64,000 nucleotides of DNA from Rhodococcus pseudokoreensis (GTDB lineage Bacteria; Actinomycetota; Actinomycetes; Mycobacteriales; Mycobacteriaceae). A program made the translations under genes and the position numbers. This document shows positions 58,043 to 64,000 of the stretch, piece by piece (within the stretch, counting starts at the first letter, position 1; every line of letters starts with the position of its first letter). The notes beneath the pieces were generated by a model. It was not told the origin of the DNA. It ran no database searches and saw nothing but the letters and a program-made list of their open reading frames with translations. The stretch is from assembly GCF_017068395.1 (NCBI RefSeq), contig NZ_CP070619.1, positions 5,828,001-5,892,000 on the forward strand. Direction: 5' to 3'.

Positions 58043-58068
58043 ACACCCCGAAAGCGAAAGAACAGCCG

Positions 58069-58890
58069 ATGGACAACATTGCCTACACCCTGAACTGCTC
58101 GATCCTGCTGACCGACGTGCCGCTCCTGCAGCGCCCGCAGGCCGCCCGGGACGCCGGATTCGACGCCGTCGAATTCTGGTGGCCGTTCGACACCGCCGTA
58201 CCGAAGGACAGCGACGTCGATGCCTTCGTGGCCGCGATCGGGAACGCCGGAGTGCAGCTCACCGGATTGAACTTCGCGGCGGGCAACATGCCGGCGGGGG
58301 ATCGCGGACTGCTGTCCGACCCGGCGCAGGCGTCGGCGTTCCGCGACAACATCGACGTCACCGTCGGTATCGGAGAACGGCTGGGCACCAAAGCTTTCAA
58401 CGCCCTGTATGGTAATCGTATCGACGGCACGGATCCGAAGATCCAGGACGACACGGCCACCGAGAACCTCGCCCAGGCGGGCAAGGCGGCAGATCGTATC
58501 GGTGCGGTCGTGCTCGTCGAACCGGTCAGCGGCACACCGGCGTACCCGCTGAAGACCGCGGCCGAGGCGATCGCCGTGATCGACCGGGTGAAGGCCGAGC
58601 ACGGTGTCGATTCGCTCCGGCTCCTCGCGGACCTCTACCACCTCGAGGTCAACGGCGACGACGTCGGCGCCGCGATCGACACCTACGCCGACCGGATCGG
58701 GCACGTGCAGATCGCGGACGCGCCGGGCCGCGGCGAACCCGGCACCGGAACCCTCGACATCGACGGCTACCTGAAGCGACTGGCCGGGCACGGCTACCGC
58801 GGCTACGTCGGCCTCGAATACAAGGCGACACGGCCCGACACGTTCGACTGGCTGCCCCGCGAGCAGCGCGCGACCCGCGCCGGCCGCTGA
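58069..58890 (+). CDS. hyi: Hydroxypyruvate isomerase
   Basis: A 273-residue TIM-barrel enzyme of the Hyi family: 'GFDAVEFWWPF', 'LTGLNFAAGNMPAGDRGLLSDP', 'GAVVLVEPVSG', 'LRLLADLYHLEVNGDDV', 'HVQIADAPGRGEPGTGTLDI' and 'YVGLEYKATRPD'. The acidic and histidine residues in these segments form the metal site. It interconverts hydroxypyruvate and tartronate semialdehyde, next to the carboligase that makes the latter from glyoxylate. Confidence 0.9.
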   Translation: MDNIAYTLNCSILLTDVPLLQRPQAARDAGFDAVEFWWPFDTAVPKDSDVDAFVAAIGNAGVQLTGLNFAAGNMPAGDRGLLSDPAQASAFRDNIDVTVGIGERLGTKAFNALYGNRIDGTDPKIQDDTATENLAQAGKAADRIGAVVLVEPVSGTPAYPLKTAAEAIAVIDRVKAEHGVDSLRLLADLYHLEVNGDDVGAAIDTYADRIGHVQIADAPGRGEPGTGTLDIDGYLKRLAGHGYRGYVGLEYKATRPDTFDWLPREQRATRAGR

Positions 58891-58927
58891 CACCCACCAC
58901 CACACTTCGACGGAATCGAGGAGACTC

Positions 58928-59812
58928 GTGAGCACAATCGCATTCATCGGACTCGGAATCATGGGCAGCCCCATGGCCGTTCATCTCACCAAGGCCGGCC
59001 ACCAGGTGGTCGGATACAACCGCTCGCCCGAGCGCACCTCGGCACTCGTCGAGGCCGGGGGCACCGCGGCCGACTCCATCGCCAAGGCCGTCGCCGGTGC
59101 CGACGTCGTCGCCGTCATGGTCCCCGACTCGCCGGACGTCCAGGCCGTACTCGCCGGTGAGGACGGTGTGTTCGCGCATGCCCCGGCTGGCGCCCTGATC
59201 ATCGACTTCTCCAGCATCCGGCCCGACGTCACCACCGCACTCGCCGCGCAGGCGGCCGAGCGTGGCTTCCGGCTGATCGACGCCCCGGTTTCGGGTGGTG
59301 AGGCAGGCGCGAAGAACGCGGCCCTGTCGATCATGGTCGGCGGTAAGGACGAGGACTTCGCCGCCGCGAAGCCGATCCTCGACGTCGTCGGGAAGACCGT
59401 GGTCCGCGTGGGCCCGAACGGCTCCGGGCAGACGGTGAAGGCCGCGAACCAGTTGATCGTCGCCGGCAACATCCAACTCCTCGCCGAGGCGATCATCTTC
59501 CTCGAGGCCTACGGCGTCGACACCGCGGCCGCCGTCGAGGTACTCGGTGGCGGGCTGGCCGGATCGGCCGTCCTCAACCAGAAGGCGCAGAAGATGCTGG
59601 ACCGGTCGTTCGAACCCGGATTCCGCATCGACCTGCACCACAAGGACCTCGGCATCGTGACCAGCGCCGCCCGTGAGGCCGGTGTCGTGACACCCCTCGG
59701 CGCCGTCGTCGCCCAGCTGATGGCCTCCGCCCGTGCGAACGGCGATGGCGGCCTCGACCATTCGGGCCTGCTGCGCGGAGTGGAGCGGCTGTCCGGCCGC
59801 CCCTCCCAGTAA
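58928..59812 (+). CDS. glxR: 2-hydroxy-3-oxopropionate (tartronate semialdehyde) reductase
   Basis: A 294-residue beta-hydroxyacid dehydrogenase. 'FIGLGIMGSPMAVHL' binds NAD(P)H, 'IDAPVSGGEAGAKNAALSIMVGG' binds substrate, and the catalytic Lys is in 'NGSGQTVKAANQLIVAGN'. It reduces tartronate semialdehyde to D-glycerate. The GTG start follows GAGGAG. It stands between hydroxypyruvate isomerase and glyoxylate carboligase, the standard set of the glycerate pathway. Confidence 0.92.
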   Translation: MSTIAFIGLGIMGSPMAVHLTKAGHQVVGYNRSPERTSALVEAGGTAADSIAKAVAGADVVAVMVPDSPDVQAVLAGEDGVFAHAPAGALIIDFSSIRPDVTTALAAQAAERGFRLIDAPVSGGEAGAKNAALSIMVGGKDEDFAAAKPILDVVGKTVVRVGPNGSGQTVKAANQLIVAGNIQLLAEAIIFLEAYGVDTAAAVEVLGGGLAGSAVLNQKAQKMLDRSFEPGFRIDLHHKDLGIVTSAAREAGVVTPLGAVVAQLMASARANGDGGLDHSGLLRGVERLSGRPSQ

Positions 59813-59848
59813 CCCGATCCAACTCGTAATCCTCGATGGAGAAGTGAT

Positions 59849-61654
<1,806 letters not shown>

Positions 61655-61662
61655 GGGACACC

Positions 61663-62814
61663 GTGACACGTGTACTGGTCGCACCCGACAAGTTCAAGGG
61701 GTCCCTCACCGCAGCGGAAGTCGCGGACGCTCTGGCCGACGGGCTCGCCGCCGGTGCTCCGTCCTGGGTGATCGATCGCGTTCCGGTGGCGGACGGCGGC
61801 GACGGCACGGTCGCGGCCGCGGTCGCCGCGGGGTGGACCCCGGTACCGGTCGACACGACGGGACCGACGGGGCTGCCCGTGACCTCGTCGTACGCGGTGC
61901 GGGGTTCGACCGCGGTGGTGGAGCTGGCGTCGGCGGTGGGCCTGGTCCTGCTCCCCGGCGGCGCTCCGGACCCTCTGGGCGCCAGTACATTCGGACTCGG
62001 CACCGTCGTCAGGCACGCACTGGAGGGGGGAGCCCGCGAGATCATCGTCGGTCTCGGGGGCAGCGCGTCAACCGACGGCGGTGCCGGCTTGTTGCAGGCT
62101 CTCGGCGTGCGTGTTCTCGACGCCGACGGCAGGGACGTCGCACCGGGCGGGGCGGCACTGCGCCACGCCGCCCGGGTCGACCTCACCGGCCTGCACCCGG
62201 CGGCGCGGGCGGCGCATTTCCGGCTCGCCTGCGACGTCGACAACCCGCTCCTCGGCCCGAGCGGCGCCACCGCCGTGTACGCGGGCCAGAAGGGCGCGGC
62301 GGCCGGACAATTCGTCGTTCTCGAGGACGCGATGACCCGGTGGGCGCAGGTCGTGCGCGCCGCGACGGGCCGTGACGACACCCGGGCCGCGGGGGCGGGC
62401 GCCGCGGGCGGGGCGGCGTTCGGCGCGATCTCGGTTCTGGGTGCGGACATCCGGCCCGGCATCGACACGGTCCTCGGTCTCGTCGACTTCCGCGGGCGGC
62501 TCGCCGCCGCCGACCTCGTCATCACCGGCGAGGGGTCGCTGGACGCGCAGAGCCTGCACGGCAAGGCCCCGATCGGCGTCGCGACCGAGGCGCGGGCGGC
62601 GGGACTTCCCGTCCTCGCCGTCTGCGGTCGAAACCAGCTCAGCGACATGCAATTACACAGCTCCGGCATCTCCGCGGCCTACGCGCTCGCGGACCTGGAA
62701 CCGGACCTTCACCGATCGATCGGACATGCCGCGGAACTCCTGCGCCGGATCGGCCGCACGATCGCCGCATCGTCCGACGAACTCGCAACACTCAGCACAC
62801 GAGGAGAATCATGA
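61663..62814 (+). CDS. Glycerate kinase
   Basis: A 383-residue glycerate kinase of the GlxK/GarK family: 'VLVAPDKFKGSLTAAEVADALADGL', 'DGGDGTVAAAVAAG', 'LGGSASTDGGAGLLQALGV', 'GAAGGAAFGAISVLGADIRPGIDTVL', 'ITGEGSLDAQSLHGKAPIGVA'. It phosphorylates glycerate to a phosphoglycerate, feeding the glyoxylate carbon into glycolysis. GTG 61663 follows GGGGAC, and its stop overlaps the allantoicase ATG. Confidence 0.93.
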   Translation: MTRVLVAPDKFKGSLTAAEVADALADGLAAGAPSWVIDRVPVADGGDGTVAAAVAAGWTPVPVDTTGPTGLPVTSSYAVRGSTAVVELASAVGLVLLPGGAPDPLGASTFGLGTVVRHALEGGAREIIVGLGGSASTDGGAGLLQALGVRVLDADGRDVAPGGAALRHAARVDLTGLHPAARAAHFRLACDVDNPLLGPSGATAVYAGQKGAAAGQFVVLEDAMTRWAQVVRAATGRDDTRAAGAGAAGGAAFGAISVLGADIRPGIDTVLGLVDFRGRLAAADLVITGEGSLDAQSLHGKAPIGVATEARAAGLPVLAVCGRNQLSDMQLHSSGISAAYALADLEPDLHRSIGHAAELLRRIGRTIAASSDELATLSTRGES

Positions 62815-63866
62815 CTTCCGATTTCACTGTCCTGCCCGACCTCGCCTCCCGAGCCCTCGGCGGGAGTGTCTCCGCCGCCAACGACGAACTGTTCGCCCAG
62901 CGGGAGAACCTCATCAAGGCGGAGGCTCCGTTCTTCGATCCCGCGGACTTCGGGCACAAGGGCAAGGTCTACGACGGCTGGGAGACCCGTCGCCGCCGCG
63001 ACGACGGCCACGACTACGCGATCGTCCGCCTCGGTTCCGCCGGCATCATCCACGGCGTCGTCGTGGACACCGCGTACTTCAAGGGCAACTACCCGCCCTT
63101 CGTCTCCATCGAGGCGGCGTCGATCGAGGGCTACCCCTCCATCGAGGACGTCATGAAGGCCGACTGGCAGACCATCGTCGAGAAGTCCCCGGCCGAGGGA
63201 CACAAGGAGAACACGTATCCGGTCGCCGACCGGCACCGCTGGACGCACGTACGCCTCTCGATCTACCCCGACGGCGGCGTCGCGCGTCTGCGCGTACACG
63301 GTGAGGTCGTGCCCGACCCCCGGTTCCTGGACGGGACCGTGGACCTGCTGGCCGCGGAGAACGGTGGCCGCCTCGTCGGCTGCTCCGACGCGTTCTACGC
63401 CTCGCCCGCCAACATCATCCTTCCCGGCCGGGCCCGGAACATGGGGGAGGGCTGGGAGAACTCCCGGCGTCGCGGGGGCGGCAACGACTTCGCCGTGTTC
63501 TCGCTCGCCGCGGCGGGCCGTCCCCGGCACGTCGAGATCGACACCAGCTACTACGTGGGGAACGCGCCGGGCTGGGTGCGGCTGAGCACCGCCGACGCGC
63601 GCACCGCCGACATCGCGGACGAGGGCGCGTGGACCGAACTGCTGGCGCGCACCGCCGTGCAACCCGACACGCGGCACCGGTTCGTGCTGGACGCCGCCGC
63701 CGCGGCCACCCACCTGCGACTCGACGTCTACCCCGACGGTGGTCTGTCCCGGCTGCGGCTGTTCGGCGATCTCGACGAGACGGCACTGGCGGAGACGCGA
63801 CGCACCTGGTGGGACGCGCTTCCGCAGACCCATCAGGCGCTCGTCGCCGATCAGGCGCCCCGCTGA
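62811..63866 (+). CDS. alc: Allantoicase
   Basis: A 351-residue protein with two homologous jelly-roll repeats typical of allantoicase: 'DFGHKGKVYDGWETRRRRDDGHDYAIVRLGSAGIIHGVVVDTAYFKGNYPP' and 'RARNMGEGWENSRRRGGGNDFAVFSLAAAGRPRHVEIDTSYYVGNAPG', each ending in an 'HVRLSIYPDGGVARLR' or 'HLRLDVYPDGGLSRLRLFG' strand. It hydrolyses allantoate to ureidoglycolate and urea; ureidoglycolate then yields glyoxylate for Gcl. This gene ties the operon to purine catabolism. Confidence 0.94.
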   Translation: MTSDFTVLPDLASRALGGSVSAANDELFAQRENLIKAEAPFFDPADFGHKGKVYDGWETRRRRDDGHDYAIVRLGSAGIIHGVVVDTAYFKGNYPPFVSIEAASIEGYPSIEDVMKADWQTIVEKSPAEGHKENTYPVADRHRWTHVRLSIYPDGGVARLRVHGEVVPDPRFLDGTVDLLAAENGGRLVGCSDAFYASPANIILPGRARNMGEGWENSRRRGGGNDFAVFSLAAAGRPRHVEIDTSYYVGNAPGWVRLSTADARTADIADEGAWTELLARTAVQPDTRHRFVLDAAAAATHLRLDVYPDGGLSRLRLFGDLDETALAETRRTWWDALPQTHQALVADQAPR

Positions 63867-63910
63867 CCGAGCGCACTCCCTACTCCTTCGACGAACCCGA
63901 GGAAACACCC

Positions 63911-64000
63911 ATGCCCAATCCCAGTCCCGGTTACTCCATCACCGTCCGCGTCACGGCCCCGGTCGGCGCGGGCACCACGTCGACCCTCGCGGGGGCGGTT
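63911..64000 (+). CDS. Probable malic enzyme, N-terminus only (partial)
   Basis: Thirty codons from ATG 63911, preceded by GAGGAAACACCC, run off the window end (MPNPSPGYSITVRVTAPVGAG...). The N-terminal 'PSPGYSITVRV' pattern matches the ACT-like leader of actinobacterial NAD-dependent malic enzymes, which is often found beside glyoxylate operons. With so few residues, any ACT-domain protein is possible. Confidence 0.5.
   Translation, partial: MPNPSPGYSITVRVTAPVGAGTTSTLAGAV

Overview
The window is high-GC actinobacterial DNA. It most likely comes from Rhodococcus, in the R. jostii/opacus group of catabolically versatile soil species; this is inferred from gene content, not from a database search. 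The main clues are a mycothiol-type formaldehyde dehydrogenase, a WhiB protein, many GTG starts, and several complete operons for CoA-thioester, amine and purine catabolism, each with its own local regulator. No rRNA, tRNA, CRISPR array, insertion sequence or phage gene was recognised.

Layout. 1-9152: a cut-off histidine phosphatase; a LysR regulator; then a tight operon (MFS carrier, class III CoA-transferase, acyl-CoA dehydrogenase, HSD10-like SDR, enoyl-CoA hydratase, thiolase) that makes one full beta-oxidation turn on an unknown acid; a small protein and a TetR regulator close it. 9450-11209: two small cell-envelope-type genes and a flavin split-barrel protein. 11283-17777: an operon for alicyclic (cyclohexanecarboxylate-type) acids, with BadI- and BadH-like enzymes, a CoA ligase, two acyl-CoA dehydrogenases and a TetR regulator. 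Three copies of TGAA-N6-TTCA mark its likely operators. 17774-23596: signalling genes (histidine kinase, a receiver-only regulator, a NarL-type regulator, WhiB) and secreted proteins. 23758-27280: a flavin monooxygenase pair like those for organosulfur compounds, plus an SDR.

27352-36286: an amine module. An APC permease and IclR regulator diverge from an aldehyde dehydrogenase, a second APC permease, a copper amine oxidase and a His-rich membrane protein, so a primary amine would become an aldehyde and then an acid; a GntR regulator follows. 36389-39478: a secreted S15-type hydrolase and a beta-lactamase-fold esterase. 39491-44476: a quaternary-amine-type ABC importer with an aromatic amino acid lyase homologue whose cofactor-forming triad is Gly-Thr-Gly rather than Ala-Ser-Gly. 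It diverges from 44800-49650: mycothiol-dependent formaldehyde oxidation (MscR-like dehydrogenase, MBL hydrolase, FdhF/YdeP-type molybdoenzyme, FdhD).

49698-51744: a LuxR protein fused to a kinase-like ATPase domain, and a Clp-N/HTH gene pair. 51780-54420: a patch of visibly lower GC with an AraC regulator and an MFS exporter, probably acquired. 54424-64000: an IclR-controlled purine/glyoxylate operon (dicarboxylate symporter, nucleoside phosphorylase homologue, allophanate-hydrolase-like domain, hydroxypyruvate isomerase, tartronate semialdehyde reductase, glyoxylate carboligase, glycerate kinase, allantoicase), ending in the first codons of a probable malic enzyme.

A 40-bp palindrome family occurs three times, each time between convergent genes, and probably acts as a bidirectional terminator. 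The least familiar system is the divergent lyase/importer and formaldehyde-oxidation locus at 39491-49650.
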